Positions 1-9,230 are shown, counted from the first letter of the stretch. The stretch is DNA of 64,000 nt from Vibrio celticus (GCF_024347335.1 NZ_AP025463.1:1488001-1552000), one strand, 5' to 3'. Numbers and translations: made by a program. The notes: generated by a model from the letters alone, not told the origin.

Positions 1-221
1 CATAGAGCTTGTATCTTCTTAATGATCAGTACTGGCTGGTCGCCGGCGATTGAGTAGTTTTCGAAATACCTAGATACTATAAAGATGTAAATTAGCATTG
101 TCTAATATTAATTTTGAAGCTATCACCTCGGGATTGAGCGTTTGGTCCAAGGGTTGTGATTAGACTAAAGCACGCTAGTAAAGGTAATACGCGTTAGCGA
201 GTCGAGTACAGGTTAGCCAAA

Positions 222-1124
222 TTAACTGTCATGAGCATAATGAATAGGATCATGGATGTGCTGACTGATTACGTTCTTCAGATCTTGTTCATAAAGATCT
301 AGCCAGGCATAGCGCTCGCGATACAACTTACGCTTTTGACGTTTTAGGGCTTCAAGATCTTTTTTGTTTGGATTTGTCGGTAGACGATAAAAATAGTCGT
401 TATGCACCTGTCCATCGTGCTCCTCCCACAAACTATCGTACTTAAGGCTGATGTCTTTGTTTTTCTTGCCGTAGCGTAATGAGTTCGACACATGACCAGA
501 CTCTTTTACCGCATAGATATTGTTGATACCTAAGTTAATGGCTAACAGTCTTAGTGTTTCTACCATGAAGGATTTAGGTCTTAAACCGTAGAAAGCTTTT
601 GTGAATGTGCGGCTAAATCCATTGTCATTGGCCCCACCTTGAATACCACCGATGTAGATGCTGTTGTCGAAAACAGTGAACGAGATGCTATACATTTTTT
701 CGAGTAGAGAATTGGTCAATGAAATTGTCAGTTCACCTTCTTTTCTCGCGTTTCTTTCAAAGCTGAGATTAACCAGATAAACGTTGTCATCTATCTCTAG
801 TTTTAAAAGATTGAGCCTTTCATTATAGATTTGGTGTCTAGCTTCTGTTGCGAAGGTGTTTTCAAACCAGTCGTAGTGTTTGGATAAGATATCAATCTTT
901 TCTTTATTGCTAAAGCCAGTGCATAAGTAGGGAGTGACAAATTTAGAAAGGAAGTTGGGTTGCTTGATAAATAACAACTTTCTCTCTTCAGAGTTGAAAT
1001 TATCACTCATTTTTCGAGTGGCTGAATAATAAAACAGGGCTCGAATAGTAAACTTAAGTATCGCTTTGTACTTACCCTTAGTTTTATGGGTATTTGCTTC
1101 AATCCCCATGCGAACGACATTCAT
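222..1124 (-). CDS. VirK/YbjX family protein (DUF535)
   Basis: About 300 aa, close to the usual length of the VirK/YbjX (DUF535) family. The family is linked by genetics to virulence and envelope stress in enterics, but its biochemical role is unknown. The C-terminal half carries the recognisable family block: LRPKSFMVETLR, then a VKESGHVSNSLRYG stretch, then the Tyr/Trp-rich HNDYFYRLP segment. No signal peptide or membrane span is evident. The frame opens at a GTG at 1157, but the ATG at 1122-1124 has GAGGTG just upstream and is the better start. It is a single gene with no obvious operon partner. Family call good, function unknown. Confidence 0.8.
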   Translation of the reverse strand: MNVVRMGIEANTHKTKGKYKAILKFTIRALFYYSATRKMSDNFNSEERKLLFIKQPNFLSKFVTPYLCTGFSNKEKIDILSKHYDWFENTFATEARHQIYNERLNLLKLEIDDNVYLVNLSFERNARKEGELTISLTNSLLEKMYSISFTVFDNSIYIGGIQGGANDNGFSRTFTKAFYGLRPKSFMVETLRLLAINLGINNIYAVKESGHVSNSLRYGKKNKDISLKYDSLWEEHDGQVHNDYFYRLPTNPNKKDLEALKRQKRKLYRERYAWLDLYEQDLKNVISQHIHDPIHYAHDS

Positions 1125-1360
1125 AATCACCTCAAAGAAGAAGGATTGCTCGAACACAGTCGTGTCACGAACCCTTCCAATAATCTCACCAATAACAAGA
1201 AAATGATGATAGTGAAAAAGGCGATTTAGGTAAGTATGGATATGTATAGCTATGTAACTTAATCAGTTACTTAGCGCTCAGATTTTGGGCAGATGTGTTT
1301 GTGTCTTAGTAGAGAGAAGGCGTAGGTCGCGATTGGTATTTACTTTAGGAATCTGTTTCT

Positions 1361-1397
1361 AAAACCAAAAATGCCACTACAAATCTGCAGTGGCATT
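1361..1397 (-). terminator. Rho-independent terminator
   Basis: An 8-9 bp stem (ATGCCACT / AGTGGCAT) is followed on the minus strand by a T-rich tail. It lies just after the small basic gene at 1453-1596 and probably ends the HU-like/small-protein unit. Confidence 0.75.
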
Positions 1398-1452
1398 AGA
1401 ACGATAACAAACTATCACTTTGCTCAAACCTAAACTTTAGTTCTTATATAAA

Positions 1453-1596
1453 CTATAGCTCTAACAGTTTGGCCAATTCACGCTCTTCGAGAAGCTCTTC
1501 AATGCGTTGACGAGTCTTAGGTGTTTCGGCTTGTGCTTTAGTCGACTTACCTGCTTTTTTGCTTCGGCTCGTTTTCGCTTTTTCCTTAGTCGTCAT
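1453..1596 (-). CDS. Small basic protein, 47 aa, unknown function
   Basis: A 47-residue reading frame starting MTTKEKAKTSRSKKAGK and ending RQRIEELLEERELAKLLEL. The first half is rich in Lys, Ser and Thr, like a nucleic-acid-binding tail. The second half is a predicted amphipathic helix. AAGGAAGG sits about 6 nt before the ATG and a terminator follows the stop, so it looks like a real gene. It lies 25 bp downstream of the HU-like gene on the same strand and may share its transcript. The RIEELLEER helix recalls short proteins annotated as PA3496 family, but that is only a resemblance. Confidence 0.6.
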   Translation of the reverse strand: MTTKEKAKTSRSKKAGKSTKAQAETPKTRQRIEELLEERELAKLLEL

Positions 1597-1621
1597 CGTA
1601 ACCTTCCTTGTATGTTTTGTA

Positions 1622-1897
1622 TTACAGGTTGCACGTCTCTTTCAGTGCTTTGCCTGCTTTAAATGCTGGCGTTTTTGACGCTGCAATTTGAATCTCTTCT
1701 CCGGTACGCGGGTTGCGACCAGTTCGAGCGGCACGAGAGTTAACTTTAAAGCTACCAAACCCAAGGATCGATACGTCATCACCGTTAGCAAGCGAAGTAG
1801 AGATACCTTCAACAAGCGCATTGAGCGCCGTGCCTGCTTGGTCTTTTGAAATGTCTGCAGAAGTCGCGATGTGTTCAACTAATTGAGATTTGTTCAT
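1622..1897 (-). CDS. HU-family DNA-binding protein
   Basis: 91 aa, the standard HU length (about 90). It has the N-terminal MNKSQLVEHIA helix, the GFGSFKV turn, and the DNA-clamping beta-arm with ARTGRNPRTGEEI, followed by the ASKTPAFKAGKALK C-terminus. HU proteins bend and compact DNA as dimers. The sequence is more diverged than the main HU-alpha/beta chains, so it is probably an accessory HU paralogue. AAGGAA precedes the ATG by 8 nt. The upstream region holds several ATCAAT-type inverted repeats. The family is sure; which HU paralogue it is cannot be decided from the sequence alone. Confidence 0.9.
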   Translation of the reverse strand: MNKSQLVEHIATSADISKDQAGTALNALVEGISTSLANGDDVSILGFGSFKVNSRAARTGRNPRTGEEIQIAASKTPAFKAGKALKETCNL

Positions 1898-2190
1898 AAT
1901 CTATATTCCTTATTGAGTACGGCTGGCGTCTACCTTTAGCACCTAGCTTATGCGATCTTATCAACGGCAACTGAAATATTGTCAGTGGTTGGGTAGAGCT
2001 TTGTAAAGTAACCAACAGAATTGACTATAAAAGCATCTGTCGGCTCAATCAATGGAATTCATTGATTATTATAGATTTAAAGCGAGTTAGTTGAGTTCAC
2101 GACGGATAAGTGGCGGTGAATGTCTTGGTTGATTGAGAGTATCAATCAAACGTGCGCCGATTGAGTTCATGAATTTAGATAGCAAAAACT
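1898..2190. other. Intergenic region with inverted repeats upstream of the HU-like gene
   Basis: No gene is seen. Two inverted repeats share the same core: AATCAAT/ATTGATT at 2047-2067 around GAATTC, and TTGATTG/CAATCAA at 2129-2149. They lie 150-250 bp upstream of the HU-like start, where a nucleoid protein or regulator could bind. Confidence 0.4.
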
Positions 2191-2220
2191 ATAAAGCCCA
2201 GCGACAGGGCTGGGCTTTAT
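2191..2220 (-). terminator. Terminator hairpin after VC0807-family gene
   Basis: A perfect 10-bp stem (ATAAAGCCCA / TGGGCTTTAT) with a 10-nt loop, 60 bp past the stop of the 236-aa membrane protein. A loose T-rich stretch follows on the minus strand. Confidence 0.65.
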
Positions 2221-2279
2221 GGCGTTTAAAAAATCTAGTATTTGAAGCGGTTCTGTATTCAAAGCTAACGTAACGAGAA

Positions 2280-2975
2280 CTACTTAGTAATAAAGATTTG
2301 TTCTGTTTCTAGCGAAGTCATAGCGCGAACTTGGCGCCAAATGTAGTAGAAAATACCTAACATCATCAGCATGCTAGGGATAGCTATGGCTGGGTAGCTG
2401 TATAGCGTGAGTTTACCCAACTCTTCATTAAAGGCTGCAGTGCCGGCAGGGCTTGTCACAATCCAAGTCGCTAGGAAATAGTTCATCGCAGAAGAGAAAG
2501 CGAAGGTACTTGCGAATAGGTAGTTCGATGTCATTAGACAACGATCAAACTTTGCTTGGTTACCGAACTGCTTTAGGCGCTCTTCAATAAGAGAGATATT
2601 TAACAGGGCCGGTGTGAAGATAACTTTCTGGATAAACGGGTAGCGGGTGAAGGTTGAGCCAAGAACCGCTAAACCAATTAGACCAGGGATTAATGCTTCT
2701 TTTAGTGCTAACCAACGAGTGTCTAGCTCAAAGAAACCAATACCGCCCGTTAATAGCACGCTGACGAAGCCAAGCGCCGCGATGAAGTTGAACTTCTTAT
2801 TACGGATTAACTCCATGCTACCGTAAGCAATAGGGAAGGCTAGTGCGACAAGTAATGCTAAGCCTGTTCCAAGGTGCTCCTCTCCACTGAACTTCATTAA
2901 AATGAATGAAGGAAGAAGGACGTTAAATACAACTTCGAAAAGAGGACTCGATTTTTTGTTTTCTGTACTACTCAT
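2280..2975 (-). CDS. VC0807 family integral membrane protein
   Basis: About 231 aa from the second ATG (MSSTENKK). An upstream in-frame ATG at 2990 would add 5 residues, and neither has a strong SD. Five or six hydrophobic segments are visible: FNVLLPSFILM near the start, GLALLVALAFPIAYG, FIAALGFVSVLLTGGIGFF, LIPGLIGLAVLG, FASTFAFSSAMNYFLATW, and IAIPSMLMMLGIFYYIW. The pattern matches proteins annotated as VC0807 family in vibrios, whose function is unknown. It stands alone with its own terminator. The membrane location is clear, the role is not. Confidence 0.7.
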   Translation of the reverse strand: MSSTENKKSSPLFEVVFNVLLPSFILMKFSGEEHLGTGLALLVALAFPIAYGSMELIRNKKFNFIAALGFVSVLLTGGIGFFELDTRWLALKEALIPGLIGLAVLGSTFTRYPFIQKVIFTPALLNISLIEERLKQFGNQAKFDRCLMTSNYLFASTFAFSSAMNYFLATWIVTSPAGTAAFNEELGKLTLYSYPAIAIPSMLMMLGIFYYIWRQVRAMTSLETEQIFITK

Positions 2976-3147
2976 AATTTCTAAATACATTATGTTATGG
3001 ATTTATTCTCAGGGATTGTTGTTTACCTCGCCCAAGATGTAAAGCCTTAAGGCGCCATGCTGTGTAACGACATGTGACATCAACGACATCTCTGAGCCTA
3101 TCTAATGCTCAATTCTAAACTTTGCACGCCTTTGTTTCATGCCATTT

Positions 3148-3804
3148 TTAAGCCCCATGACCGAACGAGTTTAATAACATTTCATAGTCAGGCTTGCTTG
3201 CCAATCTCTCAATGCTTATGTGTGCCAGTACGTCTGCGAATGGAGAACGGTGTAAAAAATCGGTGATGTTTCGGCTGTTCGCTTCATCAAACAGCGCAGT
3301 ATGTCGGAATTGGACGTAATCTAAAGCGACATGGAGATACAACGTGGCCAAGTTATCAGTAAGAAGGGAATCTAACCCTTGTGTGTTTATCTCTTGGTCA
3401 AGTTGCTTTAGCGCGGCAGCGATACCGTCTTGTCCTCTCTTGATTAGCACATTATCACTATCGGTATAGCGTGTTAGTGCTGCGGTTCGAAAAGCTATCT
3501 CCATTAATGTCTTTGCTGTTCCTAGATGCTTCATTTGATGGGCATCACTTAACGTCACTTGGCGTAGCGTTTGAGGTTGATACGTTTCAATTAGGTATTG
3601 GCAGATACATAAGCTTTCTGTTAGTGAAGCTCCATCTTCCAGTTCCAATACCGGAATTAAGCAAAATGGATTGACGTTTTTCAGGTTGGTCGGCGTACTC
3701 CAAGGGTCGACCCAAACAAAAGACAAAGGCGAGCAATGAGACAGAAGTGCTGTTGCTGCGACTACGCGTGAAAACGGAGAGGTTTCATTTAAGTAGAGTT
3801 GCAT
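3148..3804 (-). CDS. Glutathione S-transferase family protein
   Basis: 218 aa, normal for a cytosolic GST. The N-terminal thioredoxin-like domain runs to about residue 80. It has MQLYLNETSPFSRVV, with a Ser where other GSTs have the catalytic Ser/Cys, a cis-Pro in CLIPVLELEDG, and LTESLCICQYL for gamma-glutamyl binding. The all-helical C-terminal domain follows. It would conjugate or reduce electrophiles with glutathione, but the substrate is unknown. AAGGGA precedes the ATG by 7 nt. It is followed 57 bp upstream on the same strand by an MFS carrier, so the two may be transcribed together. Confidence 0.85.
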   Translation of the reverse strand: MQLYLNETSPFSRVVAATALLSHCSPLSFVWVDPWSTPTNLKNVNPFCLIPVLELEDGASLTESLCICQYLIETYQPQTLRQVTLSDAHQMKHLGTAKTLMEIAFRTAALTRYTDSDNVLIKRGQDGIAAALKQLDQEINTQGLDSLLTDNLATLYLHVALDYVQFRHTALFDEANSRNITDFLHRSPFADVLAHISIERLASKPDYEMLLNSFGHGA

Positions 3805-3860
3805 GTTAATCCCTTATTTTATTCGATAACTGAGTCCAAAAAGCGCGTTTAGATTTAGAT

Positions 3861-5051
3861 TTAGATTGAGTGTTCACGCTTAGGTCGAGTCGCGGTCATT
3901 AAGGTGCACACCGCAGATAAAATCAAAGCAGCAGCACTCATGCTGAACAACAAATCATATGACGCCATATGATTTAAGTAGTACGCCATCACAAGTCCGA
4001 CGACTCCTTGTGATATAGCAAAGGAAAGTGTCATCCCAGCCCACGCTTTGGTGTGCAGTTCATAACCGACAATCTCCAATGTGTAAGTCGACACCAGAGT
4101 GACCGTCCCCGGCGTGAAAATACCGACCAATAAAGAAGAGATAAATAGCGCGATGGGGTGAGTGCTAAGAAGGGGTAATGCGACGCCTAGAGCCTTGAAG
4201 CTAAATGCAATGCAGAGTGATTTCTTTAGCCCTAGCTTGTCTCCCAATATGCCTGTTATTAATGGGCCAATGGCGGCACCAATACCAAAGGTTGCCCAGA
4301 ACAACCCACCGCTAGTGAACGACATGCCCAGTTCACGCACGATGTAATCAACCCAAAATAAGGTGTGTGGTAGGTAACCGATAGCGTCGAAGGTATAAGC
4401 TACAAGAATAAGCGTTACGCTGATTAACTTAGGTTTTGATAGCTGAGAGAAGGAAGATTTTATATAGGGCGCTTTTGACGTATTAGGTTGGGTTTGCCAT
4501 GTATTCCAGGTGAGCATAGTGGTGGCCAATGCGATGACACCCATGCCAATCCAAGCCGAAACCACACTAAAATAAATGAGCACAGGAATTAGGGTGCCAG
4601 ATAACATTGCACCAAGCCCAATGCCTGAAAATACAACCCCGCTTACACGAGCCTTCACATCTGGGTTAAATTTTCGAACAATTACCGGAGGGGCGACGAC
4701 CATTAGCAAAGCACCCGAAACTCCAGCCAAAGTTCGCCAAACATAGAACCATGCCAAGGGCGCATCCTGCAGAGCACAGCCCAAGTAGCTAGAGCTGCTC
4801 ACCAACATCGCGAAACGAATCAACTGACCGGCGCTGAAATAACGCAGTAGTATATTGGCAGCTGGTGCACCCAATATGTATCCAAGAAGGGTTGCTACAC
4901 CAAGATAAGATGCATCACTTTCGCTAAACCAACCACTTTGAATGAGAGCCGGCATTAATGCTATATAGGCAAACCTACCGATCCCGTTGCCAATTAGAGT
5001 TGCCCCCATTCCAGCCAAGCTGTCTCGATTAACGATGTGTGTATTCAGCAT
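3861..5051 (-). CDS. YbfB/YjiJ family MFS transporter
   Basis: 396 aa with about 12 hydrophobic spans, the usual MFS size. The N-terminal IGNGIGRFAYIALMPALIQ block is characteristic of the YbfB/YjiJ group, and the second half repeats the pattern (TFGIGAAIGPLITGILGDKLG, with an MFS-type loop). It is an inner-membrane carrier, probably an exporter, with unknown substrate. The frame opens at a TTG at 5090, but the ATG at 5049-5051 (MLNTHIV) has GAAAAGAG upstream and fits the family start. The downstream GST may be co-transcribed. Confidence 0.8.
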   Translation of the reverse strand: MLNTHIVNRDSLAGMGATLIGNGIGRFAYIALMPALIQSGWFSESDASYLGVATLLGYILGAPAANILLRYFSAGQLIRFAMLVSSSSYLGCALQDAPLAWFYVWRTLAGVSGALLMVVAPPVIVRKFNPDVKARVSGVVFSGIGLGAMLSGTLIPVLIYFSVVSAWIGMGVIALATTMLTWNTWQTQPNTSKAPYIKSSFSQLSKPKLISVTLILVAYTFDAIGYLPHTLFWVDYIVRELGMSFTSGGLFWATFGIGAAIGPLITGILGDKLGLKKSLCIAFSFKALGVALPLLSTHPIALFISSLLVGIFTPGTVTLVSTYTLEIVGYELHTKAWAGMTLSFAISQGVVGLVMAYYLNHMASYDLLFSMSAAALILSAVCTLMTATRPKREHSI

Positions 5052-5434
5052 AAAAGGGGCTCTTTTCGGTTTGATTAGATACTCTGGCAATAGTGCAAAA
5101 TCTTTGTTCGATTTTGCATACTGACATCATTCACCATCAATATCACTAGGCTGTTAGTCATATAGGTTGCATATCTAAAAGTGGTTTCGAGGTAGGAAAA
5201 TAGCCAGTATGTTTAAACACTTGGTGGATCTGTTGCTATGCCAAGGGGAAGGCTATAAGCGATTGTTTTAATCATCGTAGAATTGAGTGATCAATGGTTA
5301 GACTAAAGTTGGAGCTAAATGATTAGGTTATTTAGAAAAGATTGATGCCCAGTTACTCTCACTCACATTCACCGCTCTTAAACGATTGATGAATGTGAAA
5401 TGAGGCAGAACAGAAAGGAAGAGTTATAAGCCCA
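5052..5434. other. Intergenic region, nothing recognised
   Basis: A 383-bp AT-rich gap between the MFS gene and yceI-like gene, which both read on the minus strand. It contains a modest inverted repeat (CACATTCA 5364-5371 / TGAATGTG 5390-5397) just past the yceI-like stop, without a clear T-run. No coding frame with an SD was found. Confidence 0.4.
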
Positions 5435-6007
5435 TTATTGGTCGAAAAGTAGGTTAAAGCTCAAAGGGATTTGGTCGGAAATCGCTAATCCACCCACGGT
5501 CGCTGAAAGTTTGTTTAGATTCTCTGTCGATATCCCGAAATCAGCGCCGTTGACGATGATTGTCGAGGCTGAGCTAACCATGACAAATCCTTCTGATGGA
5601 ACCACCACAACTGGGAAATCGATCGTTTTGGTTACGCCGTGTAAAGTAACTTCCGCTGCTACTGTTGTTCTTTTTGGATCACCAGATAGCATCGACGGTT
5701 CAACCTTCCCAGAGATCTTCACTTCAGGAAAAGTCATCGATTCAAAGTAGAGTTCATTGAGTCTCTGGTCACGAATAGCGACTCCGGTGCTCACGCTTTT
5801 CAAGTCCAATACTATTGAAAACTGACCCTCTTCGGTAAGCCCTCCAGACATTGGCTTGATGGATGCAGGCTCGACAACAAACTGCTTTTTAATGGTCGCG
5901 AATGTGATGTTCGATAACTTCGGATCTAATGTGTAGCCCGACTCCGCGAAAGATTGAGCGGAGATAACGGCGCATAAGAGGCCGAATGTAGAGATTAGTT
6001 TTTTCAT
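5435..6007 (-). CDS. YceI family periplasmic protein
   Basis: 190 aa, typical for YceI (about 190). It has a signal peptide (MKKLISTFGLLCAVISAQSFA) with cleavage after SFA. The mature part has the lipocalin-like YceI pattern: YTLDPKLSNITFATIKKQFV, VLDLKSVSTGVAIRDQRLNE, and VTLHGVTKTIDFPV. YceI proteins form a periplasmic barrel that binds a polyisoprenoid such as a quinone-like lipid. It stands alone. The family call is sure; the ligand is not shown. Confidence 0.9.
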   Translation of the reverse strand: MKKLISTFGLLCAVISAQSFAESGYTLDPKLSNITFATIKKQFVVEPASIKPMSGGLTEEGQFSIVLDLKSVSTGVAIRDQRLNELYFESMTFPEVKISGKVEPSMLSGDPKRTTVAAEVTLHGVTKTIDFPVVVVPSEGFVMVSSASTIIVNGADFGISTENLNKLSATVGGLAISDQIPLSFNLLFDQ

Positions 6008-6182
6008 AAGTTGTCACCAGATTGATGAATTCACAGGTTAACGTTGTTGAGTCGTACGTTTTTAAAATGACTTTTTGGAAAGAGTAATTGATAGAAGCTT
6101 AGTTCAGCATTCGAAAAATTACCGCAGGCAAAGAAGGGCGTTGCTGTATTACTGTAATCATGATCGACGAAGTGATTTGTTT

Positions 6183-6214
6183 ATTTTTAGTTATGTTATA
6201 ACATAACTAAAAAT
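6183..6214. promoter_or_regulatory. Zur-like operator, 32-bp perfect palindrome
   Basis: A perfect 32-bp palindrome with core GTTATGTTATAACATAAC lies about 45-100 bp upstream of the DUF1826 gene. The core agrees well with the gammaproteobacterial Zur box (ATGTTAT-ATAACAT type), where zinc-bound Zur represses zinc-starvation genes. The palindrome is seen directly; assignment to Zur is from the remembered consensus. Confidence 0.7.
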
Positions 6215-6284
6215 CACTCTTGCCAAGAATAATTATTTTGTTGGTAAAAGGGAAGCGATGAGCATGTATCAAGGAGGCGACGTA

Positions 6285-7001
6285 ATGAATGCCGTGTTAA
6301 CCAAGCCTTTGGCTACCAATAGCAGCCAGCCACTCAACATTAGTTCAGTTGTGAGTATCCAGGATCAGGCAAATAACAAGCCAAGCTTGAGTGCTTCTGA
6401 TCAGCCAACGGTATTAGCGGATATATACCAAAGCGATATTAATATAGCGGTATGGCAGCGACAGTTTGATGAAGGCTTAACGACGGCAATCAGTGAATTT
6501 ATCGCATTGAATCCAAACTTTAGTAAGTCTGTTAGCGTGTCACCTGAAAATGCTTTCGATAAGTTGGAATTTGCTACCGATGGCACCGCCTCTAAAGCGC
6601 TATTAGAAAACATGGCAGAGCTGGTGGATATGTTCTGTTGTTTGTTTGAGCTTGAAGAAGTCGGGTTGCGTTTAGCCGTTCTGAATAAAGCGATGTGCCC
6701 ACGTTTCCATTTTGATCAAGTGCCTTGCCGCTTGGTGACAACTTATCATGGCGTTGCGACTCAATGGTTGCCAAACGACTTAGTCGACCGTTCTAAGCTA
6801 GGGCGAGGGGCTAACGGACAGCCAGATTCAGAGTCGGGCTTGTACAATCATGAGTCAGATATCCAACAACTTGCAAGTGGTGATGTGGCATTACTAAAAG
6901 GGGTGCGCTGGAGTGGCAATGAAAATGCAGGCCTTGTGCATCGTTCACCAGTCACTTCATCTGACGAAACACGATTGCTGTTAACGTTGGACTTTGGTTG
7001 A
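6285..7001 (+). CDS. DUF1826 domain protein, probably zinc-starvation induced
   Basis: 238 aa from the ATG at 6285, which has AAGGAGG seven bases upstream. An in-frame ATG at 6258 behind GGGAAG is the alternative. The C-terminal two thirds is the DUF1826 domain: CPRFHFDQVPCRLVTTYHG, GVATQWLPNDLVDRS, LASGDVALLKGVRW, HRSPVTSSDETRLLLTLDF. The FHFD...H pattern and the closing HRSP...RL resemble a cupin-like oxygenase fold, but that is an inference. No signal peptide is seen. DUF1826 genes are commonly found in Zur regulons with CobW-type GTPases. No such partner lies beside it here, but a Zur-like palindrome does. Confidence 0.75.
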   Translation: MNAVLTKPLATNSSQPLNISSVVSIQDQANNKPSLSASDQPTVLADIYQSDINIAVWQRQFDEGLTTAISEFIALNPNFSKSVSVSPENAFDKLEFATDGTASKALLENMAELVDMFCCLFELEEVGLRLAVLNKAMCPRFHFDQVPCRLVTTYHGVATQWLPNDLVDRSKLGRGANGQPDSESGLYNHESDIQQLASGDVALLKGVRWSGNENAGLVHRSPVTSSDETRLLLTLDFG

Positions 7002-7343
7002 TCAACTTTTGACTATTTAGCCCGCGACCTATTTTTTTCAAACCTTCAACACATTTAAATACCTTCCTAATGAGCTAACGGCATGGCGCGATCTATGCTG
7101 TTATTACTCTCAAACAGAGACACTCATCAGCTGATCATGTTTAGCACATTAATTCAAAATTTAGAGTTTACCATACTCTAAATCAATGGGTTACGATGCG
7201 TGCACTTACTCACATATATCAATATTTCAGTTCCTCATCGGTTTCTTAATTTATTTTAAAGCGTAAAATATATCCCGCTTGCAAACCTCTTTGGCAACCA
7301 ATTTGTTCGCCACGGTTTTTTACTTCCACATTATAGGTTTCCT
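7002..7343. other. Intergenic region upstream of chemoreceptor
   Basis: No gene is seen in this 342-bp gap. It holds an 8-bp inverted repeat, TTTAGAGT (7160-7167) / ACTCTAAA (7075+100 to 7182, i.e. 7175-7182), with a 7-nt loop. This could be an operator or a weak end signal. AT-rich sequence just before the chemoreceptor start is the likely promoter. Confidence 0.4.
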
Positions 7344-9230
7344 ATGTTCAAGAAACTCTCGCTTAAAAATAAACTGGCGATTTCAGCCAGTATGGCCATT
7401 ATCCTGGGGGGGATTTTGGTCGAGGCATTGTCTTTTCGTGCTTCACTGCAACGGTTGGATACAGAAGTTGAACAGCGCTTAGAAGGTGCATCGGCTTCTT
7501 ACAATCAATATGTATCGGATTGGATCTTATCCAAAGAGCGTGCGCTTACTTCTCTTTCGAAAGAATCCAAACAAGAAAGCTTGGTGACTCACCTAAAACA
7601 GGTTCGTGATTCAGCCTCTTTTGATAATGTCTTCTTGGCGTTTCCTGACGGTTCGCAAAAGAACGCGAATGGAGTTGTTCTTCCGCCGGGCAATGATGAT
7701 CCTCGTTTGTGGGGTTGGTACACCAATGCGGTTGCGAACCCAAGTAAGGTGTTCATGGATAACCCAACGGTTGCAGCTGCAACTGGAGCGAATGTTGTGT
7801 CGCTGGGTACTGCCATGCAATTACATGGTCAACAGGTTGTGTTAGGTGCGGATGTTGAAATTACCGACATTCTTAATAGCCTAGAGCAAGTGATTCTTCC
7901 AGGTGAAGGTTACATGTTCATCGCGACCAATAAAGGCACGGTTTATACGCACCCTGACACCAAGTTACTGAACAAAAATATCAGCTCACTTGGGTTAGAT
8001 TTTGCGGATGTACAAAAGGCGCTGACTAGCGGTAAAGACACTTCTATCGAGTTGAACGGCAGCGACTATGTTTTGTACGCACGTGCGATTGATGGAACGA
8101 GCCTGATTACTGTGAGTGTTGTTAACCATGATTCATTGGTTGCGCCACTATTTGATGCAGTGATTGGTCAAGTGTTGGTGACGCTACTTGTGGTGATCGT
8201 ATGTACCATACTGTTTAACCTGCTGTGTACGATTCTATTCCGTCCGTTGAACCACGTATCTCAAGCACTGGCGCAAATCGCGAATGGTAGCGGTGATTTA
8301 ACTCAACGCATTCATGTTGAAAACCAAGATGAAGTGGGTGAGTTGGCTCATAACTTCAATACCTTTGTTGGAAGTTTACAGCAGTTGATTGGCCATATCC
8401 GTGGTCAGTCAGAACAGCTAAACAGTCAGTCAGAGCAAAGTGCTCAGCGTGCGAACCGTTCGGTGGATGAGCTTAATCATCAGCAGCAAGAAATCACTAT
8501 GGTCGCGACGGCCGTAACTGAAATGGCGAGCGCCACGCAAGAGATTGCATCGCATGCCGAGCAAACAGCAAAAGCGGCGCAAGATTCAGCGACAAGCACT
8601 AACAGCGGTCACGCTCTGGTTGTGGATACCAAAGGTTCAATCAATAACCTAGCTAATGAAGTGAACGAAGCGGGTAACGTGATCAGCGAGCTCAACAAGC
8701 ATGCTCAAGAGATCTCGACTGTACTCGCAACGATTCAAGGCATTGCAGAGCAAACCAACTTACTTGCTTTGAATGCTGCGATTGAAGCGGCTCGTGCTGG
8801 CGAACAAGGTCGTGGCTTTGCTGTGGTAGCGGATGAAGTACGTGTGCTTTCGCAGCGCACTCACTCTTCAACAGAAGAGATCAAATCAACGATTGATATC
8901 CTACAGCGCACGACAGCTCAAGCGGTTGAGCTGATGGAAAGCAGTTCTAAACTGGCGATACATTCAGTAGAAGATGCCGACAGAGCTTCTCATGCGCTTG
9001 AAGAGATCAACTCGGCGGTGGCTTTGATCAGTGATATGGCGACTCAAATCGCGACGGCTGCTGAAGAGCAAACACACGTGACGGGTGAAATTACCCAAAA
9101 CATTACGACCATTAAAGATGTTACTGACCATCTAGTTGTGGGCGCACAGGACAGCTTAACTGAGTCGAACGAACTTAAGAGCCAAGCCGCTGGTTTAAGT
9201 GATAAAGTGGCGATTTTTAAGCTTGCTTAA
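7344..9230 (+). CDS. Methyl-accepting chemotaxis protein
   Basis: 628 aa. A first membrane helix near residues 10-30 is followed by a periplasmic ligand domain of about 240 residues, with a Cache-like pattern (DPRLWGWYTNAV, VVSLGTAMQLHGQQVVLGADV). The second membrane helix is at about 270-300 (VIGQVLVTLLVVIVCTILF), then a HAMP domain, then the long signalling coiled coil. The hairpin tip IAEQTNLLALNAAIEAARAG and GRGFAVVADEVR are intact, so it should couple to CheA/CheW. No C-terminal CheR-docking pentapeptide is present. The ligand is unknown; Cache domains often sense amino or organic acids. It is a single gene with its own terminator. Confidence 0.93.
   Translation: MFKKLSLKNKLAISASMAIILGGILVEALSFRASLQRLDTEVEQRLEGASASYNQYVSDWILSKERALTSLSKESKQESLVTHLKQVRDSASFDNVFLAFPDGSQKNANGVVLPPGNDDPRLWGWYTNAVANPSKVFMDNPTVAAATGANVVSLGTAMQLHGQQVVLGADVEITDILNSLEQVILPGEGYMFIATNKGTVYTHPDTKLLNKNISSLGLDFADVQKALTSGKDTSIELNGSDYVLYARAIDGTSLITVSVVNHDSLVAPLFDAVIGQVLVTLLVVIVCTILFNLLCTILFRPLNHVSQALAQIANGSGDLTQRIHVENQDEVGELAHNFNTFVGSLQQLIGHIRGQSEQLNSQSEQSAQRANRSVDELNHQQQEITMVATAVTEMASATQEIASHAEQTAKAAQDSATSTNSGHALVVDTKGSINNLANEVNEAGNVISELNKHAQEISTVLATIQGIAEQTNLLALNAAIEAARAGEQGRGFAVVADEVRVLSQRTHSSTEEIKSTIDILQRTTAQAVELMESSSKLAIHSVEDADRASHALEEINSAVALISDMATQIATAAEEQTHVTGEITQNITTIKDVTDHLVVGAQDSLTESNELKSQAAGLSDKVAIFKLA

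Noticed and set aside
1..98. Minus-strand frame from an ATG at 96-98 running off the window start (MLIYIFIVSRYFENYS…)
   Set aside because: No SD, only 32 codons visible, and no family recognised. It may be the start of a gene outside the window but cannot be supported.
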